DNA of 47,281 nucleotides, taken from positions 1-47,281 of the forward strand of contig CAKQMS010000020.1 in assembly GCA_934254985.1 (NCBI GenBank), in the 5' to 3' direction. Positions within the stretch are counted from its first letter, which is position 1. Each line of letters starts with the position of its first letter. The stretch is from an uncultured Prevotella sp. (GTDB taxonomy: Bacteria > Bacteroidota > Bacteroidia > Bacteroidales > Bacteroidaceae). The notes under the pieces were generated by a model that saw only the letters and a program-made list of their open reading frames with translations, had not been told where the DNA came from and ran no database searches. The position numbers and the translations under genes were made by a program. Shown here piece after piece: positions 32,935 through 42,886 of the stretch.

Positions 32935-35889
32935 TTACAAATACATCATCGGTCCAAATCCGCCACCCATTCTTGGAGGCATTCCGCCTGGATGACCGCC
33001 ACCATAACGACCACCACCAGGACCATCACCGCGACCTTGTCTCATTTGCTGGCGTGCTTCCTTACCTCCAAATAGGTTCAAGCGATATTGCACGCGGAGC
33101 ATGATGTAAGAGTTCACAGCGTTGAATTCTGTATCACTACGCTGCATTGCTGTGATAGAACGCGAAAAGTTGCTCTGCTGTCCCAACAAGTCGAAGAACT
33201 GCAACATCACCGTCAGCGGCTTACTCTTCATGAATCCCTGCGAGATTTGCGCATTCCACACCAGCTCGTTGGTATTCATGGAATTGTCGTTAAATCCTCG
33301 GCGACTATTCTCATGGATGTTTGTCGACAGGGTTGTTCCCCAAGGCAATGTCACGTTGATATTTGCACCATAAGCAAACTGCCATGTGTCGAGGTTGCTC
33401 TGCTTCTGCAGCTTATTGCGTGAGTGGTTGTATCTGAGCGAACCGTCGAGCTCTATCTCAAGCCAGTCGTTGCGGTAGCTACCTGCCAATCGCTCGTTCA
33501 CGCCAAGAGTCTTTGTAATGTTCTTCTGCGAATTTGAAGTGCGGTTGAGCGAAATATAGCCCACATTATTAGAATACGACACGTCGCTCCATGTATTCAT
33601 ATTCCATCTTCCTGCCGAGTCGAGCGGAGTGTTAAACATCACGCCACCACCTGCATTCCAGTTGCCGTTGATATTCTCTGGTCGTGTAATCTGTCCACCT
33701 GTGGTTTCATTATACGTCACCTTTCTTGCCACCGAGTTGCTTGTGGTATTAAATCTCAAGTGTGCCATCAGCGACTGCTGTGTCTTCTCGAAATATCCAC
33801 GGAAGAAGGTGTTGAAACTATTGGTAAACGAAGGTTTCAGTCCTGGGTTACCCTTAGTGATGTTCAGTGGGTTGCTGTCGTCGGTAATGTCCACGAGGTC
33901 GGTCATGCTTGGCTGCGATGTGTAGCCACGGTAAGTGATTCTGAGGTTCGACACCTTATTAAACTTATACTTAAAGTCCATCGACGGTGTGATGTTTACC
34001 ACGTGGCGCACAGTATCGATATACTTGCCCTGATAGTCTTGGGTAAAGTTCGACGACTGTGGCTGCACCATCGCTCCTATGTTGAAGTCGAATGTCTCGC
34101 GAATCATTCTGAACATCAGCTCTATTTCGTGAGTATAGTTCTTATACTCCGAATAGCGGCTCAAGTCGCTGTCGTAATAGCTCTCCAGCGGATTATTCAG
34201 TCGCGAAAGATAGCCATTCCAGTTGCCATAGCTATTCGCTACACCCGCAAAGAAGTCTTCGCCCAGATTGCTGAAATCGTAGGTCGAGCGTGTGCTCTTT
34301 GAGTAGCTATAGTTAAACTTATAGCTCAGCTGCAGGAATGTAGCCTTCCACAGCGGTTCGCTATACGTAAGCTGTGCGCTATAGTCGTATCTCTTTGTTG
34401 GAGTCAAACTATATCTGTTTGTCTGATACGTTGAGTCTGTGCCCAGCGAGTTCATCACCTGATACAGGTGCACATTGCTTGTCGACAGGCTCTTGCTGTC
34501 AGAATTGGTGTAGCCGGCATTCAACTGCAAGGTGATGTTTCGTCCCTCGTTGTTGAGCTTGCGGTTTATCTGCAACATTCCCTTATAGTTGTCGCTTTTG
34601 CTATTCGAGAGCGAGATTCCGCTGCGACTATTTATCATCAAGCTGTCTTGCGCCATGATGTCGAACGACGATGATGCAAGCGGATCTGTTACGTATAGAT
34701 ATGGGTCGTCGGCAAATGATGCAGAAGCTGTTGATGAGCTGCCGTCGGATGTAGAGTGCGAGAATGTTGGTCTAAACAGGATGTTGGTCATCGAGTCTGG
34801 CATCCATTCTATTCTTGCTCTTGCATTCCAGCTATCGCTACGGCTGTAGCTCTGCGAAAGGCTGTTGCCAAACGATTTTGCTGTCGACACAAAGTTTTCT
34901 GTCGACATCTTTGTGCGCTGGTCTCCGTCGCCATGGTTCCATCTCAAGCTACCATTAAACTTGAATTTGTCTTTTATCTCGTAGTTGAAGTTGCCTCCGA
35001 GCATCTTGCTTGAGTTCAAGCCGCTGTTGCCGCCCCAGCCGCCACGACCACCAAATCCACGGTCGTTTACGTTGTTTGCCGAGCCAAAGCCCATCACTCT
35101 CATCTTTGAGTTGAAGTGTGCTGCCATCACTCGTCCCGTATAGCGGTCTTCGGTGCCGTAGCCCACGTTGGTATTCGAAAACATGCCCTTGTTCATTCCT
35201 TTCTTCAGTCCGAAGTCGAGTACTGTCTCTTCGTTGCCATCGTTGATTCCTGTCACCTTAGCCAAATCGCTCTTTTCTTCATACGATTTTATCTTGTCAA
35301 CTATCGAGGTTGGCAAATTCTTTAGCGCTGTCTTGGTGTCGCCGGTCATAAATTCCTTACCATCCACCAGAATCTTCTTCACTTCCTTGCCGTTGATGGT
35401 AATCTTGCCGTCGTCGTCAACCTGCGCTCCTGGCAGTCGCTTCACCAGCTCTTCCACCACCGAACCTTCTGGTGTGCGATAGGCGGCACTATTATATACA
35501 AAGGTGTCTTCCTTCACCGTCACCTTCATGGCTTGTGCCGTCACCTGTGCTTCCTTCAGCAATATGGCGTCCGAAGCTATTGCCAATGTGCCGAGCGCAA
35601 GGTTCTTATCCTGAGCTATCGTAATGTTTTTATATGTGGTATGATAGCCTATGCTCGAAATTTTCAGCAGATAGCGACCGTTCTTAGGTGCCGAGAGGCT
35701 GAATGTTCCCTTCTCGTTGCTCACTCCTCCCGCCACATACGAGCTGTCGGTTCTGAGCAGTTGCACCGTGGTCTGCATCATTGGCTCCTTGGTGTCTTTA
35801 TCTACTATGGTGCCTGCTATCTTTCGGCTTTGTGCCGTTGCCGTGAGTGCGGCTATCGATAACAGCGCCATAAATAAGGTTCTTTTCAT
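32935..35889 (-). CDS. Outer-membrane beta-barrel protein, TonB-receptor-like
   Basis: A 984-residue outer-membrane protein. It has a signal peptide (MKRTLFMALLSIAALTATAQ), a carboxypeptidase-regulatory-like beta-sandwich (about 22-110, IAGTIVDKDTKEPMMQTTVQ), a plug-like region (GSVVEELVKRLPGAQVDDDG) and a long strand-rich barrel of the OMP_b-brl_3 kind. The C-terminal 45 residues are unusual: rich in Gly, Arg, Pro and Met (GRGDGPGGGRYGGGHPGGMP) rather than ending in the barrel strand. No SusD-like partner gene is adjacent, so it is probably not a glycan-import receptor. The ligand is unknown. Confidence 0.85.
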   Translation of the reverse strand: MKRTLFMALLSIAALTATAQSRKIAGTIVDKDTKEPMMQTTVQLLRTDSSYVAGGVSNEKGTFSLSAPKNGRYLLKISSIGYHTTYKNITIAQDKNLALGTLAIASDAILLKEAQVTAQAMKVTVKEDTFVYNSAAYRTPEGSVVEELVKRLPGAQVDDDGKITINGKEVKKILVDGKEFMTGDTKTALKNLPTSIVDKIKSYEEKSDLAKVTGINDGNEETVLDFGLKKGMNKGMFSNTNVGYGTEDRYTGRVMAAHFNSKMRVMGFGSANNVNDRGFGGRGGWGGNSGLNSSKMLGGNFNYEIKDKFKFNGSLRWNHGDGDQRTKMSTENFVSTAKSFGNSLSQSYSRSDSWNARARIEWMPDSMTNILFRPTFSHSTSDGSSSTASASFADDPYLYVTDPLASSSFDIMAQDSLMINSRSGISLSNSKSDNYKGMLQINRKLNNEGRNITLQLNAGYTNSDSKSLSTSNVHLYQVMNSLGTDSTYQTNRYSLTPTKRYDYSAQLTYSEPLWKATFLQLSYKFNYSYSKSTRSTYDFSNLGEDFFAGVANSYGNWNGYLSRLNNPLESYYDSDLSRYSEYKNYTHEIELMFRMIRETFDFNIGAMVQPQSSNFTQDYQGKYIDTVRHVVNITPSMDFKYKFNKVSNLRITYRGYTSQPSMTDLVDITDDSNPLNITKGNPGLKPSFTNSFNTFFRGYFEKTQQSLMAHLRFNTTSNSVARKVTYNETTGGQITRPENINGNWNAGGGVMFNTPLDSAGRWNMNTWSDVSYSNNVGYISLNRTSNSQKNITKTLGVNERLAGSYRNDWLEIELDGSLRYNHSRNKLQKQSNLDTWQFAYGANINVTLPWGTTLSTNIHENSRRGFNDNSMNTNELVWNAQISQGFMKSKPLTVMLQFFDLLGQQSNFSRSITAMQRSDTEFNAVNSYIMLRVQYRLNLFGGKEARQQMRQGRGDGPGGGRYGGGHPGGMPPRMGGGFGPMMYL

Positions 35890-36012
35890 AATGATTGATA
35901 GTTGTCTTGTGTTATTGATAATTGATAACTGATAGTTGTTTTAGCGTTTAACATTATTTCTGACGTATATTTTTGCAAAAGGTTTAATCCTTGCAAGAAA
36001 AAAGCACAAATA

Positions 36013-36044
36013 TTTTGAATTTTCCGTTATTCTACATATCTTTG
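36013..36044 (+). promoter_or_regulatory. aroB promoter
   Basis: TTTTG (36013-36017) and TATCTTTG (36037-36044), separated by 19 bases, ahead of the start at 36076. The divergent promoter of the barrel gene is not obvious in this 186-base spacer. Confidence 0.75.
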
Positions 36045-36075
36045 CAGAAATCAAGGAGACAAAACGACGAATGTT

Positions 36076-37122
36076 ATGAAACAGAGAATCATTATTTCTA
36101 CAAGTTTGGAGAAAGACCTTACGCTCGCCATTTCTGAGTGCGAGCACGATAAGGTGTTTGTATTGGCCGACGAAACAACCATTGACAAGTGTTGGCCTGT
36201 GATAAAAGATTTCAGGATACTTAAGAATGCACAAACTATCGTTATTGGTGCCACCGACACCAACAAAACGCTCGAATCGTTAGCTCATGTTTGGAAAGCT
36301 CTTGGCGATGGTGGAGCCACTCGCCACTCGTGCTTAATTAATTTAGGTGGCGGCATGGTTACCGACCTTGGTGGCTTTGCTGCGTCTACTTTCAAGCGTG
36401 GCATCGACTTCATAAACATCCCTACCACTCTGCTCGCTATGGTCGATGCGTCGGTGGGTGGAAAAACTGGCATCAACTTCAATGGACTGAAAAATGAGGT
36501 TGGTGTTTTCAATGATGCTAAATATGTGATTCTCGACACCAACTTCCTAAAAACTCTCGACGACGACAACTTGCGCTCTGGCTATGCTGAGATGCTTAAG
36601 CATGGACTCATCTCCGACGATGCTCACCTTGCTGAGCTTCTCAACTTCCAGCTTTCTGCTCCCGACTATCAGCAGTTGCAGCAGATGGTGGCTCATTCTG
36701 TAGAGATCAAGGAGAATGTCGTAGAGCTCGACCCTCACGAGCGTGCCATCCGCAAGGCTCTCAACTTTGGCCACACCTTCGGTCATGCTTTCGAGTCGTG
36801 GGCATTGAAGCGCAAGCCTATCCTTCATGGTCATGCTGTTGCCTACGGTTTGGTGTGCGAACTTTATCTCAGCTGCATCAAGACTGGGTTCCCAATTGAG
36901 CGTATGCGCCAGTCTGTTAGGTTCATCCGTGAAAACTATCCTCACCTCGCCTTCACTTGCGACGACTACGATGAGCTCATCGCCCTTATGACTCACGACA
37001 AAAAGAATACTGCAGGCGTCATCAATTTCACCCTGCTCTCAGCCGTAGGCGAAATCATGATCAACCAGACTGCCACAACCGAGGAAATAAAAGAAGCCCT
37101 CGATTTCTATAGGGAAAGCTAA
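36076..37122 (+). CDS. aroB: 3-dehydroquinate synthase
   Basis: Second step of the shikimate pathway: DAHP to 3-dehydroquinate, NAD-dependent. The 348-residue length is normal. Motifs seen are NLGGGMVTDLGGFAASTFKR (NAD loop), DASVGGKTGINF, YAEMLKHGL, and the zinc-binding His pair in NFGHTFGHAFE. It faces the menaquinone genes, which use chorismate made by this pathway, but the convergent orientation means they are separate transcripts. Confidence 0.96.
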   Translation: MKQRIIISTSLEKDLTLAISECEHDKVFVLADETTIDKCWPVIKDFRILKNAQTIVIGATDTNKTLESLAHVWKALGDGGATRHSCLINLGGGMVTDLGGFAASTFKRGIDFINIPTTLLAMVDASVGGKTGINFNGLKNEVGVFNDAKYVILDTNFLKTLDDDNLRSGYAEMLKHGLISDDAHLAELLNFQLSAPDYQQLQQMVAHSVEIKENVVELDPHERAIRKALNFGHTFGHAFESWALKRKPILHGHAVAYGLVCELYLSCIKTGFPIERMRQSVRFIRENYPHLAFTCDDYDELIALMTHDKKNTAGVINFTLLSAVGEIMINQTATTEEIKEALDFYRES

Positions 37123-37126
37123 ATAA

Positions 37127-37345
37127 ACGAAGAGTGAAGAGTGAAGAGTGAAGAATCCATTAGTCTTTATGTGTATTTAATTCTTCACTCTTCCCTTCCT
37201 TCCTCTTCCCTCTTCCCTTCCTTCCATCTTCCCTTCCTCCTTTCCCTTGGGGTTGGGTTCGGTGCAGCTCGGCTGCATCGCTTTCCCTCTCTTTCCCTCT
37301 CTTCCTCTCTTCCTTTCCATTTAATTCTTCACTCTTCCCTCTTCC
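37127..37345. repeat. (GAGTGAA)n repeats and pyrimidine tract between aroB and menE
   Basis: Starts with three GAGTGAA units after aroB (37127-37153). It continues as degenerate TCTTCACTC or CTTCCCT units pointing the other way up to the menE stop. An open frame at 37141-37605 is made of this repeat and is not believed to be a gene. Confidence 0.85.
37251..37287 (-). repeat. 37-base dispersed repeat, copy 2 (inverted)
   Basis: Exact reverse complement of 6163-6199, inside the pyrimidine tract. The core is again GCAGC/GCTGC. Confidence 0.85.
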
Positions 37346-37353
37346 CTCTTCAC

Positions 37354-38313
37354 TTAAATTCTCTTCGGCTTCCCCGTTTCCGTCATTGGCAAATTCTCCA
37401 CCCTTATTATTTCTTTTGGTTGCCAATATTTCGGAAGCACCTCATGGCACACAGCCATTATCTTTTCTTTATCCTCCGCTTCCGTCAGCATCACCATTTC
37501 TTCGCCATATTTCTTCGACGGACGCTTTGCCATGAAGAAGGGGGCTGCCAGATGTGGCGCCAAAGTCTGCTCCACTTCCTCCATCTGTATTTTCACTCCT
37601 CCTGAGCACACCACATTATCTATTCTCCCCACAATCCTAAAGCGGATGTTGCCCTCGGCATTATCCACCACGGCAATATCGTGGGTGTGCAATACTTCCG
37701 CACATACAGCAGGAGCATTTATCACCAGGCAGTTGTCGGCATCGAGCGATATTTCCACTCCCGGCAACGGATGATACCAGAGGCTGTCTTCGCCTCCGCC
37801 ATTTATCTTGCGCAAAGCAATATGCGAGAGTGTCTCCGTCATTCCATACGAACTCCACACGGCATTAGGAAACTTCTGCAACTTCTGCTCCATCTCCTTG
37901 TCTATGGCTCCTCCGCCAATAAGGATATTCTTTATCGCCATCAGCTTGCGGCATTCTGCCTCGTCGCCTATCGAGTTGTAGACTTGCATCGGCACCATGG
38001 CAGCAAAATCTATCTCCTCATCGTCGGCAACATCAGCCATCGGATGTCCCTTTGGCTCGATGCTTATCATCTGCAAATCGCACACCAGGCTTCTCACCAC
38101 CATCATCTTGCCGGCAATATAGTCCATAGGCAGACACACCAGGGCTTTGTCGCCAGCTTTCAGTCCCAACGCCTTGCATGTCATTCGTGCCGAGGCTTCC
38201 ATGCGCACCTTCTCAGCCATCATCAGCTTAGGCTTGCCCGTAGATCCGCTGGTATACACAGGCACGGTGGCTCTACTGTCGTGCCATTGCGACAAGAAAT
38301 CATTTATTGTCAT
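37354..38313 (-). CDS. menE: o-Succinylbenzoate-CoA ligase
   Basis: Activates o-succinylbenzoate with ATP and CoA in menaquinone synthesis. At 319 residues it is shorter than the 450-500 of E. coli or Bacillus MenE, chiefly at the N-terminus, as in other Bacteroidota. The adenylate-forming motifs are present: VYTSGSTGKPKLMM, SSYGMTETLSHIAL, the hinge IVGRIDNVVCSGGVKIQMEE, and the catalytic Lys near the end (ETGKPKRI). It overlaps menC by 14 bases. The stop is followed directly by GTGAAGAGGG-type repeat. Confidence 0.92.
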   Translation of the reverse strand: MTINDFLSQWHDSRATVPVYTSGSTGKPKLMMAEKVRMEASARMTCKALGLKAGDKALVCLPMDYIAGKMMVVRSLVCDLQMISIEPKGHPMADVADDEEIDFAAMVPMQVYNSIGDEAECRKLMAIKNILIGGGAIDKEMEQKLQKFPNAVWSSYGMTETLSHIALRKINGGGEDSLWYHPLPGVEISLDADNCLVINAPAVCAEVLHTHDIAVVDNAEGNIRFRIVGRIDNVVCSGGVKIQMEEVEQTLAPHLAAPFFMAKRPSKKYGEEMVMLTEAEDKEKIMAVCHEVLPKYWQPKEIIRVENLPMTETGKPKRI

Positions 38314-39322
38314 AATACATCTTCTCTCCTCTCAGCTCTATCGGCATTTCGATATTGTCGGTAAACAGCAGTCCGGTGCCCAATCCTTGTGGCATAATCT
38401 CGTCGGTGCCATAGGTGCGGGCAGCGAGATGAGCTATTGCGTTCAGTCCCACGTTGCTCTCCAGGGCGCTCGTCATCCACGAGCCTATTCCTCGTGCTTT
38501 AGCCAAATTATGCCATTCTTGGCTTCCCGTCATTCCGCCATGGAGCGATGGTTTCAGCACGATATATTGTGGTTGAATGGTGTCGAGCAGCATCTCTTTC
38601 ATCGAGCGCAGGTTTACGCCTATCAGCTCTTCGTCCAGAGCAATCGCTATTGGCGACTCCTTACACAGCCTTGCCATGTCGCGCCATTGCTTCTGCTTTA
38701 TTGGTTGCTCTATGGAGTGAATATCATACTTCGCCAATATCTCGAGCAATGCCATTGCGTCGTCGGGGTCGAAGGCGCCGTTGGCGTCTACTCTCAGCTC
38801 CACTTTCTCTTTTGGGAAAGCCTCGCGGATAATGTGCAGCAACTCCACCTCCTTGTCAAAGTCTATTGCTCCAATCTTCAGTTTTATGCACTTGAAGCCC
38901 AAGTCCAGTTTCTCTTGCATGCGCTCCAACATCTGCTCGTATGAGCCCATCCACACCAAGCCATTGGTGGGTATTCCAACTTCGCCACGTGCAAAGGCAG
39001 TATCAAACAAGGCTGTCGAACCGCCTGCCTCCAACTGTGCAAAGGCTGTCTCCAGTCCAAAGAGCATAGAGGGATAAGGGCGCAACATATCGTAAGGAAT
39101 ACGCTCTGTGCGCTCTATCATATCGCAAAACTGGCGTAGCAGACGATCGTAGTCTGGAATTTCGTCGCACGACAAATCGGGCAGAGTGGCACACTCTCCC
39201 ACTCCATGCACTCCATCTTTCTCTACATCTACATATCTGCTCACTCGCGTAGTATATTCTCCGCGCGATGTCTTCGCAGGTTGCTTAAAATGCAACGTGC
39301 GAGTGGTAATAGTAATCTTCAT
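38300..39322 (-). CDS. menC: o-Succinylbenzoate synthase
   Basis: Enolase-superfamily dehydratase forming o-succinylbenzoate. The 340-residue protein has the catalytic lysine pair KLKIG, the metal ligands in RVDANGAFDPDDA, SIEQPIKQKQW and ALDEELIG, and the second Lys in YIVLKPSLHGG. It sits 3 bases after menB and overlaps menE, so translation is probably coupled. Confidence 0.93.
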   Translation of the reverse strand: MKITITTRTLHFKQPAKTSRGEYTTRVSRYVDVEKDGVHGVGECATLPDLSCDEIPDYDRLLRQFCDMIERTERIPYDMLRPYPSMLFGLETAFAQLEAGGSTALFDTAFARGEVGIPTNGLVWMGSYEQMLERMQEKLDLGFKCIKLKIGAIDFDKEVELLHIIREAFPKEKVELRVDANGAFDPDDAMALLEILAKYDIHSIEQPIKQKQWRDMARLCKESPIAIALDEELIGVNLRSMKEMLLDTIQPQYIVLKPSLHGGMTGSQEWHNLAKARGIGSWMTSALESNVGLNAIAHLAARTYGTDEIMPQGLGTGLLFTDNIEMPIELRGEKMYYDNK

Positions 39323-39325
39323 TAT

Positions 39326-40150
39326 TTATGGAAACACCGGATACTTGTCAAACTCTGGTTTACGCTTTTCCAAGAAGGCTTTACCACCCTCTTGTGCTTC
39401 GTCCATGGTGTAATAGAGCATGGTTGCGTCGCCTGCCAACTCCTGAATACCCGCCTGACCGTCGAGCTCGGCATTGAGTCCTGCCTTTATCATGCGAAGA
39501 GCCAGCGGACTGCGTTCCATCATTATCTCTGCCCACTCCACGCAGGTATCTTCGAGCTTGTCTAAAGGCACCACCTTGTTTACCATACCCATTTCCTCGG
39601 CTTCTTTAGCCGAATATTGCTTGCAGAGAAACCATATTTCGCGTGCTTTCTTCTGTCCCACCATGCGGGCAAGATACGACGCACCGAAACCAGCGTCGAA
39701 GCTTCCCACCTTCGGACCCGTCTGTCCAAATATTGCATTCTCGCTTGCTATCGTCAGGTCGCACATCACGTGCAGCACGTGTCCGCCACCGATAGCGTAG
39801 CCATTAACCATAGCAATCACAGGCTTAGGCAGTCTGCGTATCTGCATCTGCACATCCAGCACATTCAGTCTTGGCACGCCATCCGAGCCTACGTATCCTC
39901 CGCGTCCCTTCACGTTCATATCGCCGCCAGCGCAGAATGCCTTGTCGCCAGCTCCTGTCAGCAGCACCACTCTAATATCGGCACACTCTCGGCAATAGCT
40001 GAAAGCCTGCGACATTTCCCATGTCGTTAGTGGTGTAAACGCATTGCGGTAGCGCTCTCTGTTTATCGTAATCTTCGCAATATGATTAAACTCTTCGAAC
40101 AATATTTCCTTAAAGTCGAAGCCCTCTATCTTCTTCCAATTTCTTTCCAT
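39326..40150 (-). CDS. menB: 1,4-Dihydroxy-2-naphthoyl-CoA synthase
   Basis: Crotonase-family ring-closing enzyme of menaquinone synthesis. The 274-residue protein shows [57 protein letters not shown] (oxyanion hole) and the MenB-specific [20 protein letters not shown]. An 85-base spacer and a promoter box separate it from menD, so menBCE may be transcribed on their own as well. Confidence 0.96.
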   Translation of the reverse strand: MERNWKKIEGFDFKEILFEEFNHIAKITINRERYRNAFTPLTTWEMSQAFSYCRECADIRVVLLTGAGDKAFCAGGDMNVKGRGGYVGSDGVPRLNVLDVQMQIRRLPKPVIAMVNGYAIGGGHVLHVMCDLTIASENAIFGQTGPKVGSFDAGFGASYLARMVGQKKAREIWFLCKQYSAKEAEEMGMVNKVVPLDKLEDTCVEWAEIMMERSPLALRMIKAGLNAELDGQAGIQELAGDATMLYYTMDEAQEGGKAFLEKRKPEFDKYPVFP

Positions 40151-40180
40151 AGTGATTAATTATTTATATGAGAATCTATG

Positions 40181-40188
40181 CAAAAATA
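40181..40188 (-). promoter_or_regulatory. Possible internal promoter before menB
   Basis: Minus-strand TATTTTTG followed by C matches TAnnTTTG, about 30 bases before the menB start. Confidence 0.45.
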
Positions 40189-40235
40189 CATAAACTTATT
40201 GACATAAAAAAGGAAATGGGTAAAAAAGAAGTGTC

Positions 40236-41879
40236 TCACCCCATCACTTCCAGCACCATTGGGCGTGGGCATTTTTCATCTACCAGCCAGCTGATGCCAT
40301 CACGAACCTCATCATCGGTTTCCGCCTTGCGATACGCCACATTGTTCTGCATACACACGCCCTCGGCAGTAGCATTATGCTTAGCCATCACATAGCTGTC
40401 GCATGCCGGACTATCAGCCAACCGTTCAAACTTGCTAAATATTCCTCCACACTTATTATTGATAAGCAATATGCGGAAGTTGCCACACAGCTCCTGATTC
40501 CATAGCGCATTGGCATCATAGAAGAAGCTCAGGTCGCCGATGATACACGCCACAGGGCACGCCGACATAATCGAAAAGCCTGCTGCCGTCGACAGCGAAC
40601 CCTCGATGCCATTCACACCACGGTTCACATACAGATACCTATCCGCATACTTCAAAGCCATGCGCACCGACAGACTGTTTGCCACATGCACATTCATCTC
40701 CTTGCCCCTAATGGCACGGAAAAACTCGCGTATAGCCTCGTTTTGCCTATTCTCGGTAGCCACATTTGCCAGCTCTATAGCCTCAGCCTTTAGCCTCTGC
40801 CAACGTTCCATCCATACCGAAGCCTCATTATCAGAAGAAGCAGAAGCAACAGCAGAAGCAACAGCAGAAGCAGAGGCAACAGCAGAAGCCAACGCCCTAA
40901 GCATTTCGCTCGGTTTAGCCTCAACAATATCCGTGGCATTCATCATCACGTCTGCCAAATCGCCCGCCTCGCTCACCACGATGCTCCTCCTTGGCTTCGT
41001 CTGTTGCAAGAATTGTCTCATGGCTTTAGCCACCATGTTGCCACCTATATATATTATATAGTCGGGCTGATAGTCGGCAGCATCCGCCATCCGCTCCACG
41101 AGCATGTCTAATGCAGGCAGCTGGCGCTCGGAATCGTCCGACAATTTCTCTGCCAGCACCACCGCTCGCGTTTCCAACCTCTCCACAGCCTCGGCAGCCC
41201 CATGCCATTCTCTTCGCTCCATCTGTCCCACCACTATCAGCGACTTTCTTGCCTTAGCAAAGTCGTCAGCAATAGCCGTTAACTGCGCCTCATCGGCAGA
41301 AGCTGCAGCCATCGAAATCTTGCGTTCCTCGGGCAATTCCTCTACTGCAAAATTATACAGCGGTTCCGATATAGGCACATTAATATGCACCGGTCCGCCA
41401 CCATGCAGCAGCATCTTTATCATAGCCTCGTTCACCAATCTGTTGCAATACCATCGCTCCACCTCGTTGTGCGGTTCCGGCAACTGCATCGTCGCCTTCA
41501 CCATCATGCCCAGCGCTCCAGCCTGAGGCAGCGTCTGTCCCTGCAGTTGGTTTATCATCGCCAACGGTCGGTCGGCAGAAATCACCAACAGCGGCACCTC
41601 GCGATAATAAGCTTCAGCCACGGCAGGAGCCAGATTGAGCAGCGCCGAGCCACTCGTCACACACACAGCCACAGGGCGCTCAGAAGCCAACGCCAAGCCC
41701 AAGGCATAAAAGCCTGCCGAACGCTCGTCGGTGGCAGCCACACAATGCATCTCTGGGCACGAAGCAAAATTGTGTGCCAAGGGAGCATTTCTACTTCCTG
41801 GGCACACAACAACGGTTCTCACTCCGTGAGCCACCATCAACGAAGTCAGAATATTTACATTTATTTTGTCTGAGTACAT
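40236..41879 (-). CDS. menD: SEPHCHC synthase (MenD)
   Basis: Thiamine-diphosphate enzyme that adds 2-oxoglutarate to isochorismate. From the Met at 41879 it has 547 residues; the open frame to 42050 is only overlap with menF. Motifs: VVVCPGSRNAPLAHNF, CVAATDERSAGFYALGLALA, CVTSGSALLNLAPAVAEAYY, and in the cofactor part VNRGVNGIEGSLSTAAGFSI and IIGDLSFFYDANALW. A low-complexity Ala-Ser-Val run (about residues 330-349, SAVASASAVASAVASASS) interrupts the linker before the last domain. The start overlaps menF by 19 bases. Confidence 0.94.
   Translation of the reverse strand: MYSDKINVNILTSLMVAHGVRTVVVCPGSRNAPLAHNFASCPEMHCVAATDERSAGFYALGLALASERPVAVCVTSGSALLNLAPAVAEAYYREVPLLVISADRPLAMINQLQGQTLPQAGALGMMVKATMQLPEPHNEVERWYCNRLVNEAMIKMLLHGGGPVHINVPISEPLYNFAVEELPEERKISMAAASADEAQLTAIADDFAKARKSLIVVGQMERREWHGAAEAVERLETRAVVLAEKLSDDSERQLPALDMLVERMADAADYQPDYIIYIGGNMVAKAMRQFLQQTKPRRSIVVSEAGDLADVMMNATDIVEAKPSEMLRALASAVASASAVASAVASASSDNEASVWMERWQRLKAEAIELANVATENRQNEAIREFFRAIRGKEMNVHVANSLSVRMALKYADRYLYVNRGVNGIEGSLSTAAGFSIMSACPVACIIGDLSFFYDANALWNQELCGNFRILLINNKCGGIFSKFERLADSPACDSYVMAKHNATAEGVCMQNNVAYRKAETDDEVRDGISWLVDEKCPRPMVLEVMG
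40833..40893 (-). repeat. In-frame Ala/Ser/Val codon repeat in menD
   Basis: Imperfect units of GCTTCTGCTGTT read in sense. They code for the ASAV run in a linker of MenD, and copy number could vary between strains. Confidence 0.75.
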
Positions 41880-42880
41880 ATACTTCTCATTGGCTCCATT
41901 TTCATCATTGTCTCTTGCCATTCGCTCTCCTCCGAGCTCTCCTCCAGGAGTCCGCCTCCAGCATACATCATTCCTCTGCCCTCCTTTATCTCCATACATC
42001 TTAGCGACACAAAGAGCGCAGTTTTGCCGCCCACATTCCATGGCCCGCAATATCCACTATAGTATTTGCGGTCTATGCTTTCGTTAGCAGTAATAAAGTC
42101 GAGCGCCTCCTGCTTAGGCAGTCCGCAAACGGCAGGCGTAGGATGCAGCGCCTCTACCAGTTCGCCTATTCCGCAGCCATCCGCATGCGCATCATCGAGC
42201 GTAAACGAGAAGTCGCTACGCAGATGCACCAGGTTGCCCGCCCTCACAGTATATGGCTTCGATATTTCCATATCCTTGGCAAAAGGCTTCAGCACCTCTT
42301 CTATATAGCCCGCCACCAGCTGATGCTCCTTCGTGTTCTTGTCCGACCAGCTATACACCTTTTTGCCTTCCCACGCCATAGTTCCAGCCAGCGCCATAGT
42401 CTGCCATCTGTCGCCATCCAGCGCCAGCAAAATCTCCGGCGTAGCCATAAGCCATGTGCCAGCCACCTCGCTCTTCACCAGCGCTATCGTCATACGCGGA
42501 TAGCGACGGCAAGCCTCGGCAAAGAGCAGCTCTGGACATAACTCATCATCGGCAGCAATCTCCGCATTTCGCGAGAGCACCAACTTCGAAAACAGTCCTT
42601 TACTAATAGCATCGTGGAAACGAGCAAAGTCGCGAGCATAGTCCTCCCTTCGCCCAGTCTCCGCCACCTCGTTAGTCCAACTCTCCGTAGCCAGTTCCAC
42701 AGGCTTCGCTTTGCCCTCCACGACCACTATTGGCATTTCAGCCGAAGCACGAAAAGGCGCCATCACAAATCCGCACACATCGTCAAGCTGCGCAGCCGAC
42801 GACAGCAAATGAGTGGTCTCGCCCTCTATCTTATAAGCCTGTTTGGCATAAGGCAGCCTGTATAAAACGCAATCCTTCAT
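41861..42880 (-). CDS. menF: Isochorismate synthase
   Basis: Converts chorismate to isochorismate, the first committed step. The 339 residues carry the chorismate-binding fold: FSKLVLSRNAEI, GTWLMATPEILLALDGD, MALAGTMAW, WSDKNTKEHQLVAGYIEEVL, HPTPAVCGLPKQEALDFI and YYSGYCGPWNVGGKTALFVS. Spacing to the thioesterase gene is 6 bases and its end overlaps menD. It could in principle feed a siderophore, but the men neighbours settle its role. Confidence 0.94.
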   Translation of the reverse strand: MKDCVLYRLPYAKQAYKIEGETTHLLSSAAQLDDVCGFVMAPFRASAEMPIVVVEGKAKPVELATESWTNEVAETGRREDYARDFARFHDAISKGLFSKLVLSRNAEIAADDELCPELLFAEACRRYPRMTIALVKSEVAGTWLMATPEILLALDGDRWQTMALAGTMAWEGKKVYSWSDKNTKEHQLVAGYIEEVLKPFAKDMEISKPYTVRAGNLVHLRSDFSFTLDDAHADGCGIGELVEALHPTPAVCGLPKQEALDFITANESIDRKYYSGYCGPWNVGGKTALFVSLRCMEIKEGRGMMYAGGGLLEESSEESEWQETMMKMEPMRSICTQTK

Positions 42881-42886
42881 AGCTCT

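Noticed and set aside
37141..37605. 154-residue plus-strand frame rich in Ser, Pro, Leu and Phe
   Set aside because: It is made of the pyrimidine repeat tract and then antisense menE; no domain.
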